Below are positions 8,888-17,218 of a stretch of DNA of 64,000 nt, piece by piece (position 1 is the stretch's first letter; the number at the start of each line of letters is the position of its first letter). Source of the DNA: Pseudomonas sp. PSB18. Lineage in GTDB: Bacteria; Pseudomonadota; Gammaproteobacteria; Pseudomonadales; Pseudomonadaceae. The translations under genes and the position numbers were made by a program. The stretch lies in NCBI RefSeq assembly GCF_014596565.1, contig NZ_NOIN01000013.1, positions 1 to 64,000 on the forward strand, given 5' to 3'. The notes below the pieces were generated by a model. It was given only the letters and a program-made list of their open reading frames with translations. It was not told the origin of the DNA and did not search any database.

Positions 8888-9778
8888 ATGAAGCAGAAAC
8901 CGTTACCCCCGTTGAACTGGCTGCGGGCATTCGAAGTGTCGGCCCGCTGCCTGAACTTCACCCACGCCGCCGAGGAGTTGTGCTTGACCCAAGGCGCGGT
9001 GAGCCAGCAGATCCGTCAGCTGGAAAGCCACTTGGGGGTGGCACTGTTCAAACGCCTGCCCCGTGGCTTGGGTCTGACCGAGGAGGGCCAGTCCTACCTG
9101 CCGGTGGTACAGGATGCGATTACGCGCCTGGCGGTGGGGACCAACGAGATTTTCGGCCAGCACAAGCGCCGGCCGATCAAGGTCCGCGGCAGCCTGGCGT
9201 TCTTCGTGCATTGGCTGGCGCCGAAACTGGTGGACTTCCGCCAGGCCCATCCCCAGGTCGACATCCGCTACATCAGCAACATCTGGGTCAAGGAACTGGA
9301 TGGCGAGGACGACCTGGAAATTCGCTGGGGTCATGGTCAGTGGTCCGGCCTGGTGTCGCAGCGGCTGACCTGGGACACCTTGTTCCCCGTCTGCTCGCCA
9401 GCGCTGATGGCACGCTCGCCGCTGCAGGAACCGGCGGACGTGGCGAAGCATCCGCTGTTGCATGTATTGGGGTATGAAGAAGGCTGGGGGTACTGGCTGA
9501 ACATGGTCGGTGCCGACCACGTTGATTCGTCGACGGGCATGCAATTCGACACGCTGGTCTGCACCTTGCGCATGGCCGAGCTCGGACAGGGGATCGCCCT
9601 GGCCCGGTCGTCGATGGTCGCTGACCTGCTTGAGGAGGGACGCCTGGTCGAACCCTTCACCCAGCGCATCGAAGCCAGCGAGTCGTTCTACCTGGTACGC
9701 GGTTCCGGGACCGAGCAGCACCCCGACGCCGTCATGTTCGCCACCTGGCTGGTCGAGCAGGCACATCGTTTCAAATGA
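8888..9778 (+). CDS. LysR-family regulator of the GcvA/AmpR subgroup
   Basis: The 296-residue protein opens with PPLNWLRAFEVSARCLNFTHAAEEL and LTQGAVSQQIRQLESHLGV, the winged helix typical of GcvA/AmpR-like LysR proteins. The substrate-binding domain has the usual length. It is transcribed in the same direction as the permease (36 bases upstream) and the threonine-synthase-like gene (16 bases downstream). It most likely responds to the pathway substrate and controls this amino-acid cluster. Confidence 0.9.
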   Translation: MKQKPLPPLNWLRAFEVSARCLNFTHAAEELCLTQGAVSQQIRQLESHLGVALFKRLPRGLGLTEEGQSYLPVVQDAITRLAVGTNEIFGQHKRRPIKVRGSLAFFVHWLAPKLVDFRQAHPQVDIRYISNIWVKELDGEDDLEIRWGHGQWSGLVSQRLTWDTLFPVCSPALMARSPLQEPADVAKHPLLHVLGYEEGWGYWLNMVGADHVDSSTGMQFDTLVCTLRMAELGQGIALARSSMVADLLEEGRLVEPFTQRIEASESFYLVRGSGTEQHPDAVMFATWLVEQAHRFK

Positions 9779-9794
9779 ATGGCCGGAGCCAACC

Positions 9795-11174
9795 ATGCGC
9801 TATGTAAGTACCCGAAACTCGGCCGTGCAGGTCGATTTCGAAAAGGTCGTGTTATCGGGCATAGCCCCGGACGGCGGGCTGTTCGTGCCGCTGGAGCTGC
9901 CGCTGTTCGAACCCCAGGAGATTGCCAACTGGTCGACCTTGTCCTATGACGAGCTGGCTTATCGAGTGATGAGCCCGTTCGTGGGCGAGACGATTCCCGA
10001 GGCAGACCTCAAGCGCATGCTCAAGGAGGCTGGCAGCCAATTCAGCCATCGCTCCCTGGCGCCCCTGCATCAGGTGGATCGCAACGAATGGGTCCTGGAA
10101 CTGTTCCATGGCCCGACCCGCTCCTCGAAGGATTTCGCCGCCCAGCTCCAGGCTCGGCTGGTGCAATATTTCCTGCGCAAACGCGACTGTCGCGCCGTGG
10201 TGATCGGCGCCACCAATGGCGATACCGGGCTGGCGGCCATCGAAGCCTTCAAGCACTGCGAGGAAACCGTGGTGGTCGTGGTCTACCCGGAAGCGGGCGT
10301 ACCCCAGGACCAGCTCCGGCACCTCCAGGCGGTGGCGCATCCCCGGGTCCACCAGTTCGCCGTCAATGGCAGCTTCGACGAGTGCCAGACCCTCGTCAGT
10401 CGGTTGTTCCGCCAGTGGCCGTGCACCCGGCACGAAGCGATCAGTTTCAACTCCAGCAACTGGGTGGGGGTGCTGGCGCAGTTGGTGTTCTATTTCCACG
10501 CCGTACTGCAACTGGGCGGCGGCCAGCGGCCCATCGGCTTCAGCGTGCCGGCGGCGAGTTTTGCCGAGGTCTATGCCGGTTACATTGCACAGAAGATGGG
10601 CTTGCCGATCACCCAGATGATCGTGGCGACCAACCAGAACGATGCGCTGCACCAGTTGTTCTTGAAGAACCACTACTCCCGGTTGCGTGCCAACAAAACC
10701 TTGTCGCCGGCCATGGACCTGTCGATCTTTTCCAACCTGGAGCGCTTTCTCTGGGAGCTCTACGGGCATGACGACCAGGCTGTGAGCGCGCTGATGGAAC
10801 ACTTCGAAAGCAGCGGCGAGATGACCATCGCCAACGAGTTCTGGCTGCAGGCACGGATGATCATCGACTCCTATGCCGTCAGCGATGAACAGACCCTGGA
10901 AGAAATCACCTCGCTGTACCGCGACACCGGCTACGTCATCGACCCCCACACCGCCACCGGCGTGCTTGCGGCCAGGTTGTACCGGCGAAGCCTGGTGGCG
11001 CCGATGGTGACCCTGGGGGAAATCTCACCGGCCAAATCGGCGGTGTTGCTTGGTGAGTTGGGGATCAGCGTTTCGCCGCTGCATCACCCGCTCGCGGAAC
11101 ACGGCCTGGTGCAGATCCATCGGATCCAGGCGGACGACCTCGACACCCTCCACCAACTGCTCGGCACGCTGTAA
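9795..11174 (+). CDS. Divergent threonine-synthase-like PLP enzyme
   Basis: The 459-residue protein aligns along its length with long-form ThrC. It keeps the N-terminal MRYVSTRN, the PLP lysine in FHGPTRSSKDF (Lys112) and IATN-like VATNQND. Three normally strict motifs are altered: AFKDF is SSKDF, ATSGDTG is ATNGDTG (Asn141), and VPTGNFG is VPAASFA (251-257). The phosphate and PLP contacts may therefore differ, and the substrate may not be O-phosphohomoserine. It sits between lysR and lrp genes in the homoserine group rather than beside hom. I infer a catabolic or related beta/gamma-replacement role with low certainty. Confidence 0.8.
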   Translation: MRYVSTRNSAVQVDFEKVVLSGIAPDGGLFVPLELPLFEPQEIANWSTLSYDELAYRVMSPFVGETIPEADLKRMLKEAGSQFSHRSLAPLHQVDRNEWVLELFHGPTRSSKDFAAQLQARLVQYFLRKRDCRAVVIGATNGDTGLAAIEAFKHCEETVVVVVYPEAGVPQDQLRHLQAVAHPRVHQFAVNGSFDECQTLVSRLFRQWPCTRHEAISFNSSNWVGVLAQLVFYFHAVLQLGGGQRPIGFSVPAASFAEVYAGYIAQKMGLPITQMIVATNQNDALHQLFLKNHYSRLRANKTLSPAMDLSIFSNLERFLWELYGHDDQAVSALMEHFESSGEMTIANEFWLQARMIIDSYAVSDEQTLEEITSLYRDTGYVIDPHTATGVLAARLYRRSLVAPMVTLGEISPAKSAVLLGELGISVSPLHHPLAEHGLVQIHRIQADDLDTLHQLLGTL

Positions 11175-11183
11175 GGAGGCTCC

Positions 11184-11621
11184 GTGAAGCGAATTCTCGA
11201 CCCGCTCGACGAACGCATCATCGCCGAACTGCGCCTCAACGCCCGGGCCGCCCATGCCGAGCTGGCGGCGAAGGTCAACCTGTCGCGCAATGCCGTGCGC
11301 CAACGCATCGAACGCCTCGAACGCGACGGGGCGATCCAGGGTTATACGGTGCGGACGGGGGAGGGGCTTTCGGCAGCGTCGAACATCAATGCGGTGATTT
11401 TCGTCTACCGCTACGACCGCATGCGCGGCGCGGAAGTATTGCAGGCGCTGCAAGCCATGCCGGAAGTGCTTCAGTGCGACGTGATGAGTGGCGAATTCGA
11501 CCTGATGCTGCGGGTCGGCGCGGCGAGCCCGGAGCGGGTGCACAGGGTCTGGAAGGAAATCTCGGCATTGCCTGGGGTGGAGAACACTGTCACCTCATTC
11601 GTACTGTCGTCAGTAATCTGA
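11184..11621 (+). CDS. Lrp/AsnC-family transcriptional regulator
   Basis: The 145-residue protein has an N-terminal helix-turn-helix (LDERIIAELRLNARAAHAEL, AAKVNLSRNAVRQRIERLE) and a C-terminal RAM/ligand domain ending in the usual VENTVTSFVLS strand. GTG 11184 follows AAGGAGG by a few bases and lies 9 bases after the upstream stop, so it is co-transcribed. Lrp proteins sense amino acids and regulate their metabolism. Here it probably adds a second amino-acid signal to the same cluster. Confidence 0.9.
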   Translation: MKRILDPLDERIIAELRLNARAAHAELAAKVNLSRNAVRQRIERLERDGAIQGYTVRTGEGLSAASNINAVIFVYRYDRMRGAEVLQALQAMPEVLQCDVMSGEFDLMLRVGAASPERVHRVWKEISALPGVENTVTSFVLSSVI

Positions 11622-11644
11622 AACTGTAGAAGCGGACACATAAG

Positions 11645-11741
11645 CCCTGTGGGAGCGAGCCTGCTCGCGATAGCGGTAGACCAGCCGACTTCGATGTTGA
11701 CTGCCCTGGCCCTATCGCGAGCAGGCTCGCTCCCACAGGGG
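11645..11741. repeat. REPIN (two inverted REP sequences)
   Basis: CCTGTGGGAGCGAGCCTGCT at the left is repeated in inverted orientation at the right, with about 40 bases of loop between. This is the common fluorescens-group REP doublet. It lies between the lrp gene and the homoserine dehydrogenase gene. Confidence 0.9.
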
Positions 11742-11754
11742 CTATGTGTCTGTT

Positions 11755-11809
11755 GATCGTTCCCACGCTCCCGCGTGGGAATGCCGCCAGGGACGCTCCG
11801 CGTTCCGCG
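11755..11809. repeat. Dispersed GTTCCCACGC-type repeat, one copy
   Basis: CGTTCCCACGCTCCCGCGTG forms a hairpin and is followed by GGGACGCTCCGCGTTCCGC. The same element occurs at 33466-33520, 38057-38169 and 42078-42189. It is a second interspersed repeat family, distinct from the REPIN. Together with the REPIN it fills most of the 320-base gap before the homoserine dehydrogenase gene. Confidence 0.75.
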
Positions 11810-11941
11810 CCTGATCGACCCAGACAAATCCCTGGTCAAAACGCCCATAAAATAGAGCAAATTGGCATATTTCACTGCCCAGCCCACCCCCCTAACCTAG
11901 ATCCAACCACCTCATCACCCGGATCAAGGGACACAACAAAA

Positions 11942-12991
11942 ATGACTGAATACAAACTGGCGCTGGTCGGCTTCGGCGGTGTGAATCGGGCATTGGCGCA
12001 ATTGATCGCCGAGCGTAACGACCGCTGGAAAACCGAACTGGGTTTCACCCTGAAAATCGTCGGCGTGACCGACCTGTTCCTTGGCTCGGTCATGGGCCGC
12101 GAAGGCCTGGACGCCGCACTGCTGGCCAAGCTGCCGGCGACCAAGGGTGCCTTCGCGCAATGGCCGGGTGGCAACGCCGAAGCCCTCAATGAAGCCGTGA
12201 TCAAAGAGAGCGGCGCGGACATCATCGCCGAAGCTACCTTCACCAACCCGGTGGACGGCGAGCCCGCTACGTCGTTCTGCCGCTGGGCCCTGGAAGGCGG
12301 CAAGCACGTCGTCACCACCAACAAGGGACCGATTGCCCTGCATGGCGCCGAGCTGAAAGCACTGGCCCGCCGCAACAACGTCGCCTTTGAATACGAAGGC
12401 TCGGTGATGAGCGGCACGCCGGTCATTCGCGTCGCCAAGCAGTCGCTGGCCGGCAGTGCGATGACGGGTTTCGAGGGCATCCTCAACGGCACCTCCAATT
12501 TCGTCCTCACTTGCATGGAAAACGGACTGGGGTTTGCCGAAGCGGTCAGCAAGGCACAAGCGCTGGGCTATGCCGAAGCCGATCCGACCGCGGATGTCGA
12601 AGGACACGACGTGCGCCTCAAAGTGGTGATCCTGGCGAACGAACTGCTCGACGCCAAGCTGAAAGTCAGCGATGTCAGCTGCAAAGGGATTTCCTCCCTT
12701 GACCTCGGCGACATCGAAAAAGCCCGCCAGGACGGCGCCTGCTGGAAACTCATCGGCGCCGCCAGCCGACACGCCAACGGCTCGATCAGCGCCAGCGTCG
12801 AACCGCGCCTGTTGAGCCACGATCATCCGCTCGCCGGCGTGAGCGGCGCCATCAACGCCGTGTCGTTCACCTCCGAACTGCTCGGCGCCGTGACGGTGTC
12901 CGGCCCTGGAGCCGGGCGCACGGAAACGGCGTTTGCGCTGCTCTCGGACATCATCGCCATCCACCAGTCTGCCGTGCGCAACCAGGAGTAA
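11942..12991 (+). CDS. Homoserine dehydrogenase without ACT domain (probably catabolic)
   Basis: The 349-residue NAD(P)-dependent enzyme interconverts homoserine and aspartate semialdehyde. The Rossmann motif LALVGFGGVNRALA is at residues 6-19; TTNKGPIA, EYEGSVMSGTPVI and EADPTADVEGHD are catalytic-domain motifs. The chain stops where the biosynthetic Pseudomonas enzyme continues with an ACT feedback domain (about 430 residues), so it should escape threonine inhibition. It is followed after 3 bases by an aldehyde dehydrogenase, which suggests homoserine is oxidised via aspartate semialdehyde to aspartate. Start ATG 11942 has AAGGGA upstream. Confidence 0.88.
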   Translation: MTEYKLALVGFGGVNRALAQLIAERNDRWKTELGFTLKIVGVTDLFLGSVMGREGLDAALLAKLPATKGAFAQWPGGNAEALNEAVIKESGADIIAEATFTNPVDGEPATSFCRWALEGGKHVVTTNKGPIALHGAELKALARRNNVAFEYEGSVMSGTPVIRVAKQSLAGSAMTGFEGILNGTSNFVLTCMENGLGFAEAVSKAQALGYAEADPTADVEGHDVRLKVVILANELLDAKLKVSDVSCKGISSLDLGDIEKARQDGACWKLIGAASRHANGSISASVEPRLLSHDHPLAGVSGAINAVSFTSELLGAVTVSGPGAGRTETAFALLSDIIAIHQSAVRNQE

Positions 12992-12994
12992 CCC

Positions 12995-14407
12995 ATGAAC
13001 GTATCTCGACTGGCCCTGGCTGTGACGCAAGCGCACATCGACGTCCTCAACCCCTTTGACGGCAGCGTCGTCGGCACCGTCGCGGATGTCTGCGCCTCCC
13101 AGGTCTCGCAGTTGCTGGCGACCGGCCGCAGCGGCGCGCGCACCTGCGCCGCGCTTCCCCGTCATCGCCGCGCCAGCATCCTCGAGCAGGCGGCATCGAA
13201 CATCCAGCGCGACGCCCAGGCGTTTGCCCGGCTGATCGTCGATGAAGCCGGCAAGACCCTCAAGCAGGCCGAAAAGGAAGTCAAACGCTGCATCAACACC
13301 CTCAAGTTGTCCGCCGAAGAAGCCCGGCGCAACGCCGGAGAAGTGGTGCCGTTCGATGCCTATGACGGCGCCGAATCGCGCCAGGGCTGGTTCTCCCGCG
13401 AGCCCCTGGGCCTGATCGTTGCCATCACGCCCTACAACGACCCGCTGAACCTGGTGGCCCACAAACTCGGCCCAGCCATTGCCGGCGGCAACGCGGTGAT
13501 TCTCAAACCGTCCGAGCTGACGCCGTTGTCGGCGCTGAAATTGGTCTCGTATCTGGTTTCGGCGGGTTTGCCTGAATCCGTGGTCACCGTCGCCACCGGC
13601 CGCGCCGAACTCGGCAAAGCCCTGGTCGCCGCCCGCGAGGTGCGCATGATCTCCTTCACCGGCGGCTTCGTCACCGGCGAACAAATCGCCCGCACCGCCG
13701 GCCTGAAGAAACTCGCCATGGACCTGGGCGGCAACGCACCGGTCATCGTCATGGGCGATTGCGACCTCGACGCGGCCGTTGAAAGTTGCCTGTCCGGCGC
13801 CTTCTGGGCCGCCGGCCAGAACTGCATCGGCACCCAACGCCTGCTGATCCAGGCTCCGATCTACGCAGCCTTCCGCGAACGTTTCGTCAGCCAGGCCCAA
13901 GCGCTGGTGGTGGGCAATCCCTTGCTGGCCGACACCGACATCGGCCCGATGATCACCCCGCAAGCCGCACAAAATGCCGAGCACGTGGTGAACGAGGCCC
14001 TGCAAGAAGGCGCCACCTTACTCTGCGGCCACCGCCGCCAAGGCGCCTGCTACGCCGCCACCGTCCTGGAAAACGTCGACCACGCCAGTCGCCTGTGGCG
14101 CAACGAAGTCTTCGCCCCGGTGGTGGTGTTACAGCCTTTCGAGACGTTTGATGAAGCGGTGGAATTGGCCAACGAACCTGAGTACAGCTTGCATGCTGGG
14201 ATCTTCACCAACGACCTGACCACCGCCATGAGCGCTGCACGGCGAATCGAGGCCGGAGGCGTAATGATCAACGACTCCTCGGACTTCCGCTTCGACGCCA
14301 TGCCATTCGGCGGCTCCAAATACGGCAGCCTGGGGCGGGAAGGGGTGCGGTTTGCCTATGAGGAAATGACCCAGCCGAAGGTGGTGTGCCTGAATACGTT
14401 GGGTTGA
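12995..14407 (+). CDS. Aldehyde dehydrogenase, probably aspartate-semialdehyde oxidising
   Basis: The 470-residue ALDH-superfamily enzyme has catalytic Cys277 in GQNCIGTQR, Asn148 in ITPYNDP and Lys171 in KPSE. The usual general-base glutamate of ELGGK is aspartate here (Asp243 in MDLGGNAPV). This is seen in some semialdehyde/phosphonoacetaldehyde-type relatives but is uncommon. It starts 3 bases after the homoserine dehydrogenase stop and is surely co-transcribed. I infer that it oxidises the aspartate semialdehyde made by its neighbour to aspartate. Succinate-semialdehyde-like substrates remain possible. Confidence 0.88.
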   Translation: MNVSRLALAVTQAHIDVLNPFDGSVVGTVADVCASQVSQLLATGRSGARTCAALPRHRRASILEQAASNIQRDAQAFARLIVDEAGKTLKQAEKEVKRCINTLKLSAEEARRNAGEVVPFDAYDGAESRQGWFSREPLGLIVAITPYNDPLNLVAHKLGPAIAGGNAVILKPSELTPLSALKLVSYLVSAGLPESVVTVATGRAELGKALVAAREVRMISFTGGFVTGEQIARTAGLKKLAMDLGGNAPVIVMGDCDLDAAVESCLSGAFWAAGQNCIGTQRLLIQAPIYAAFRERFVSQAQALVVGNPLLADTDIGPMITPQAAQNAEHVVNEALQEGATLLCGHRRQGACYAATVLENVDHASRLWRNEVFAPVVVLQPFETFDEAVELANEPEYSLHAGIFTNDLTTAMSAARRIEAGGVMINDSSDFRFDAMPFGGSKYGSLGREGVRFAYEEMTQPKVVCLNTLG

Positions 14408-14497
14408 ACGATCCGGGTATCGGGGAGCGCTGTCCGCCTGGCTTCGGCCCCGGCTGACAGGCAGCATTGGCGGCGCCCCCCGGCGCGAGCGGTCCTG

Positions 14498-15454
14498 TCA
14501 GGCCTGGGCCATTCTTCGTTGATGCTGCGAACGCAGATCGCCGAGGTATTCGGCTTCCAGTCCTTCCAGGGCGGCGCAACGGTCGATCAGGTCGCGGCGA
14601 CGAACCTTGCCGGTAATTTGCGCCATGACCATCAAGCCTTTGAGCACGCCGGCTTCTTTGGCAAACCGCTCGACCCGTTCTATGGTCGCCTCGGGTACAC
14701 CCGTCATCGACAGGTACCGGGCAAAGCAATGGCGGGAGCCGGCCAGGAGCGTGAACACATCATGCAGCGCGCGAAACTTGGTCGTGTTGCAGGCCAGGGG
14801 ATTGTCGAGCAGCTGTTCCAGGTGGGCGTAGAACCAGGGTTGCGCCTGGAAGTTATCCAGGAATGCCTGATGCCGCTGTCGGAATGCCGCGTCGACATCG
14901 TGTTGTTGAGTCGGCGTCCATTCCAGGCAAAACATTCGCCGACTGCCCTCATTCTGGAAGAACTGATCAAGCACCTCCTGGGGGTATCGGTACTCGCACA
15001 GCACGCTGGCGGGGTTGTCATCGACGATGTCCCAGCTGCCATCGGTATTGGCCTGGCGCAGCACGACAACGTGCTGGGCATGTGAGCTGCGGTATTCGGG
15101 ACAGTGGGCAAAGTAATACACATCCCCCGACAGGAAGGCGCAGCCGTAAGCCTGGATCTGCTGATGGATGACGGGCAGCAGATCATCCAGGCGCTCGGCT
15201 TTGCGCTCGTGAAAACGTACGCCCAGCAGCGCCAGGTCGTCGGCGGCGAAATAGGGGCTTTGCAGCGCGTACTTGGCTTTGTTCTCCACCACCATTTGCT
15301 GGAAGATGTCGTCCACCGCAGGCAGCGCGTTATAAAAAAGCCAGTCCACTTCAATGCCCAGGCGCTTCATGAACACAACGGCATGACGCTGGAAGCAGTT
15401 GAGGAAACGCCGGTCGTACAGATGTACATCGTAGGGGAACTGTTGTTCTTCCAT
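14498..15454 (-). CDS. BtrH-like cysteine acyltransferase/peptidase-fold protein
   Basis: The 318-residue cytosolic protein has no signal peptide. A likely catalytic triad is visible: Cys in FLNCFQRH (about residue 20), His in SSHAQHVVVL (about 132-135) and Asp in WDIVDDNP. This is the order of the BtrH N-terminal/C39-like fold. BtrH moves an acyl chain from a carrier protein to an amine in butirosin biosynthesis. The gene lies 17 bases downstream of a carrier-protein gene, which matches that partnership. ATG 15454 has AAGGA 9 bases upstream; the longer frame starts with TTG 15463. The family call comes from motif order and is moderate. Confidence 0.6.
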   Translation of the reverse strand: MEEQQFPYDVHLYDRRFLNCFQRHAVVFMKRLGIEVDWLFYNALPAVDDIFQQMVVENKAKYALQSPYFAADDLALLGVRFHERKAERLDDLLPVIHQQIQAYGCAFLSGDVYYFAHCPEYRSSHAQHVVVLRQANTDGSWDIVDDNPASVLCEYRYPQEVLDQFFQNEGSRRMFCLEWTPTQQHDVDAAFRQRHQAFLDNFQAQPWFYAHLEQLLDNPLACNTTKFRALHDVFTLLAGSRHCFARYLSMTGVPEATIERVERFAKEAGVLKGLMVMAQITGKVRRRDLIDRCAALEGLEAEYLGDLRSQHQRRMAQA

Positions 15455-15471
15455 GACGGGCAATCCTTGGC

Positions 15472-15741
15472 CTAGGCAGTCAGGTAGTGGTTCAGGAGAA
15501 GCCCGGCGACGGACGCCGGGCTGCCCAGGAACTGGGGGGCCAGATGGTCGGTTTCGAACTCGATTTGAAAGGCGTCTTCCAGGCGCGTCACCAGGAGCAT
15601 CAGCTTCATCGAGTCAACACCTGCTTCGAGAAAAGACAACTCAGGGTTGACCTGGACGCTCTGGGGCGCCACTTCCTTCATCAATTGGTAGATCTGTGCG
15701 AGTACGGTGTTTCGATCGGTTTCAAGGTCTGTGGAACTCAT
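15472..15741 (-). CDS. Acyl carrier protein
   Basis: This 89-residue acidic carrier protein has Ser44 in EAGVDSMKLM as the phosphopantetheine site. The DSM context is typical of fatty-acid/polyketide ACPs rather than NRPS carriers. The start is ATG 15741 with GGAGG 6 bases upstream. It lies between the MFS exporter (20 bases upstream) and the BtrH-like gene in one operon, and probably presents the acyl group to the BtrH-like enzyme. Confidence 0.9.
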   Translation of the reverse strand: MSSTDLETDRNTVLAQIYQLMKEVAPQSVQVNPELSFLEAGVDSMKLMLLVTRLEDAFQIEFETDHLAPQFLGSPASVAGLLLNHYLTA

Positions 15742-15761
15742 CGGGTGCCTCCGTCAATCAA

Positions 15762-16946
15762 TCATAAACGCGCCAGCGGAACGGGCTGCGAGGCTCGACG
15801 CAACTGAGCCAGCCCCAGCAGCCCAATGGCGGTGACCAGGCCGGTGCCGATCATCAGCCCTGGGCCGGATGCCGGGCCGAAGACCGATGCAGAGGTTGCA
15901 AAGGTCAATAACAAAGGGCCGGTGGCCTGCATCGAGTACGCACAGAACGTGCTGCGACTGCCCACCAATGCCGCCTGGGCATCGTTGTTCGCGCAGCGCA
16001 TCAATTGGCTGCGAACGGCGATTCGCAGGTGGTTGGTGACGAATCCGACCAGAAACGCCCCGACCAGCGATAGCAGCACTTGGGGCGCCAGGACCATCAG
16101 CGCGTCGACCACGATCAGACAGGTCGCGAACATCACCAGGCGATGTTTGCCCAGCGGCATCAGCGCGGCCAGGAAAGCCCCGATGCCCGCGACGCCGGAA
16201 GCGATGCCGAAACTGGTGGGGCTCCAATGGTTAACTTGCTGATAGACGACGGGCATCATGCTGTTGAATGCGCCGATATGCAGGGCAATCAGCCCAAGGC
16301 AGGCCATCCAGCCGTAAGGCATTTCGAAGGTATCGTCAGGGTGTTTCCTGGTCTGCGTGGGCGCAGGGCCCGGCGTCTCGATCGCTACGCTACGTTTCAT
16401 CCTGCCAGCCAGCAAGACCGGGCTGAGGGCCGCGCCCGTCAGTGCCACGGCGATCAGAAAGACCGAATCATCGAGCAGGCCCAACAGCGCTCCTCCGGCC
16501 AACGAGCCCGTGAAGCCACCGACCTGGATGGCGGTTTGCATATAACGCGCGGCATCGTCCGCCGGTAGCCAGCCGGCGACGACCCGGCGGGTATTCTCGA
16601 TTTCCAGGGAGCTGGCGGTAAGGAAGTCGACCGTACCCACCATCAATGCGATCAGCAGGAATACACCGAGAACCGTGGCCAGTCCAAACCAGGCAAAGAG
16701 TGCCGCAATGACAAAGGCGGAGACCCGCAACGCGACCAGCCAGGCAGCGCCGATGTTGGCCGCTCGCCCTCGGCTCAGCAGGTCCAGCGCGAACGGTACA
16801 GCCACCGAGAGGCACAGGACGACACCCAGGGGGACGCTCGAACCGGACAGTTTGAGCGACATCCAGATCACGCCGGTCAGTACAGCCTGGTCACAAGCCG
16901 TGGAAAGCGCTACGACACCGTAGAACAGCAAGTTTCGCGACGACAT
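15762..16946 (-). CDS. MFS transporter, probable product exporter
   Basis: The 394-residue inner-membrane protein has about 12 hydrophobic segments with a central cytoplasmic loop (RSVAIETPGPAPTQTRKHPDD) between the two halves, as in major facilitator permeases. I chose ATG 16946 because GGAG lies 8 bases upstream; the frame extends further but without a site. It is the first gene of the leftward arm of the halogenase cluster, divergent from the AMP ligase. Export of the product and self-protection are the likely roles. Confidence 0.88.
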   Translation of the reverse strand: MSSRNLLFYGVVALSTACDQAVLTGVIWMSLKLSGSSVPLGVVLCLSVAVPFALDLLSRGRAANIGAAWLVALRVSAFVIAALFAWFGLATVLGVFLLIALMVGTVDFLTASSLEIENTRRVVAGWLPADDAARYMQTAIQVGGFTGSLAGGALLGLLDDSVFLIAVALTGAALSPVLLAGRMKRSVAIETPGPAPTQTRKHPDDTFEMPYGWMACLGLIALHIGAFNSMMPVVYQQVNHWSPTSFGIASGVAGIGAFLAALMPLGKHRLVMFATCLIVVDALMVLAPQVLLSLVGAFLVGFVTNHLRIAVRSQLMRCANNDAQAALVGSRSTFCAYSMQATGPLLLTFATSASVFGPASGPGLMIGTGLVTAIGLLGLAQLRRASQPVPLARL

Positions 16947-17108
16947 GAATGGAACTCCGGTGGGGCCAATCGCGTGACCGGTGAGTGACGAAAGCATGGA
17001 CCGTCGAACGATTTCCTCGAGAAAAACCGCAGGCCATCGCCTTCATGATCGGCTGAAAGGCGCTACGAGGACGCCTGAAAATACCCAGGCCCCGACACGC
17101 TCCGCAAC

Positions 17109-17151
17109 TTGCGTTAGCAAAACTAAAGGCCACTGCAAAAACCTAACGCAA
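17109..17151. promoter_or_regulatory. Perfect 9-base inverted repeat in the divergent cluster promoter
   Basis: TTGCGTTAG at 17109-17117 and CTAACGCAA at 17143-17151 form a perfect inverted repeat. The left part also contains TTAG-N5-CTAA, which fits the LysR T-N11-A box. It lies between the MFS and AMP-ligase starts. The same GCGTTA half-site occurs in front of the cluster's LysR gene. It is probably the binding site of that regulator. Confidence 0.6.
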
Positions 17152-17218
17152 CGCCACGAGCGCGGTTGCCGGTAGTAGGCTCTGACCACCGATGACATCG
17201 GACGCAGGAGCGAGCAGC

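Noticed and set aside
9795..12991. Housekeeping hom-thrC threonine biosynthesis operon
   Set aside because: The dehydrogenase lacks the ACT domain, the ThrC-like enzyme has altered motifs, and an lrp gene plus repeats separate them. This is not the usual Pseudomonas hom-thrC pair.
11924..14005. A 693-residue open frame on the minus strand
   Set aside because: It is the antisense of homoserine dehydrogenase and the aldehyde dehydrogenase. Its translation is low-complexity (G/R/H/Q/D-rich), as expected from the opposite strand of GC-rich genes.
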